From Bog-473 sp963807675 (GTDB taxonomy: Bacteria > Actinomycetota > Acidimicrobiia > Acidimicrobiales > RAAP-2), in the NCBI GenBank assembly GCA_963807675.1, contig CAWECP010000006.1:124001-188000 (forward strand): 64,000 nt of DNA. Direction: 5' to 3'. The notes under the pieces were generated by a model. The model was not told the DNA's origin. It ran no database searches and saw nothing but the letters and a program-made list of their open reading frames with translations. Numbering within the stretch: the first letter of the stretch is position 1; each line of letters opens with the position of its first letter. Of the stretch, positions 63,841 to 64,000 are shown in pieces. Made by a program: the position numbers and the translations under genes.

Positions 63841-64000
63841 ATGCAACCCGTCGAGAATCCGCGGGTCTACTCGGGCCGCTACGAGGTGACCCATCTGATC
63901 GCCCGCGGCGGCATGGCGCAGGTGTACCGCGCCATGGACCTCCAGCTCGACCGGCCGGTCGCCCTGAAGGTGCTGTTCCCCGAGCTCTCCGTCGACCGGA
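63841..64000 (+). CDS. Ser/Thr protein kinase, PknB-type, N-terminal part (runs off window)
   Basis: ATG 63841; 53 residues before the window ends. SGRYEVTHLIARGGMAQVYR is the kinase glycine-rich loop and RPVALKVLFPEL holds the ATP-binding Lys43. It follows the PstP-like gene directly, where mycobacteria have rodA, pbpA and pknA between the phosphatase and pknB. Whether it is PknA- or PknB-like cannot be told from the fragment. Confidence 0.9.
   Translation, partial: MQPVENPRVYSGRYEVTHLIARGGMAQVYRAMDLQLDRPVALKVLFPELSVDR

Overview
The window is high-GC actinobacterial DNA spanning the chromosome origin. Rightward from about 7 kb, the core genes follow the order known from mycobacteria and other Actinobacteria: dnaB-rplI-rpsR-ssb-rpsF, a DUF5318/PadR/ino1 block, cca, a DUF6049-type protein, murJ, trxB-trxA, a cwlM-like gene, parB-parA, rsmG-jag-yidC-yidD-rnpA-rpmH, dnaA-dnaN-recF-dciA-gyrB-gyrA, and later tRNA-Leu-fhaA-fhaB-pstP-kinase. 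The 'GYWLVASDGGIFAFG' repeats, amidohydrolase/acyl-CoA genes and absence of mycolic-acid genes suggest the class Acidimicrobiia; that placement is an inference.

Layout. 0-6.2 kb: a class II aldolase/amidohydrolase pair, then a tight five-gene plus-strand operon. The operon encodes a membrane-anchored thioredoxin (MauD-like), an unknown protein, a MauE-like membrane protein, a Tat-exported Cys-rich protein resembling the methylamine dehydrogenase light chain fused to six propeller-like repeats, and a CcdA/DsbD-like thiol transporter. 6.2-13 kb: replication helicase, ribosomal proteins and SSB, panB, PadR and inositol-phosphate synthase. 13-22.3 kb: tRNA repair, cell-wall export and thioredoxin genes. 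22.4-28.8 kb: chromosome segregation genes with three parS sites, and membrane insertion and RNA genes, all on the minus strand. 29-37.9 kb: dnaA to gyrA on the plus strand. Transcription therefore diverges at dnaA, as expected for oriC, whose best candidate is the dnaA-dnaN gap (30.4-30.7 kb). 38-60 kb: accessory genes (signal peptidase, D-aminoacylase, DCD deaminase, two paralogous LEEVF-motif membrane proteins, aldo-keto reductase, acyl-CoA synthetase, two GGDEF proteins, RNase D, a DevR/DevS-like pair, an MFS transporter, a methylmalonate-semialdehyde dehydrogenase and a second amidohydrolase). 60.8-64 kb: tRNA-Leu(CAG), two FHA proteins, a PP2C phosphatase and the start of a Ser/Thr kinase.

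How the genes work together. The origin block supplies initiation (DnaA, DnaN, DciA, DnaB, SSB), supercoiling (GyrAB) and segregation (ParAB-parS). MurJ, the degenerate amidase related to CwlM, FhaA/FhaB, PstP and the kinase form the phospho-signalling branch that controls peptidoglycan synthesis in Actinobacteria. TrxB/TrxA handle cytoplasmic dithiols. The MauD/MauE/CcdA-like set probably handles exported disulfides for the Cys-rich propeller protein.

Sequence quality. Several conserved genes (jag, gyrB, a coiled-coil gene at 40.4 kb, the dehydrogenase, the second amidohydrolase, fhaA, pstP) are broken by single-base shifts, many explained by one base missing from a short homopolymer. They cluster after 56.5 kb. 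Because essential genes are hit, I read most as consensus errors rather than true pseudogenes, and I give one span per gene with the pieces described.
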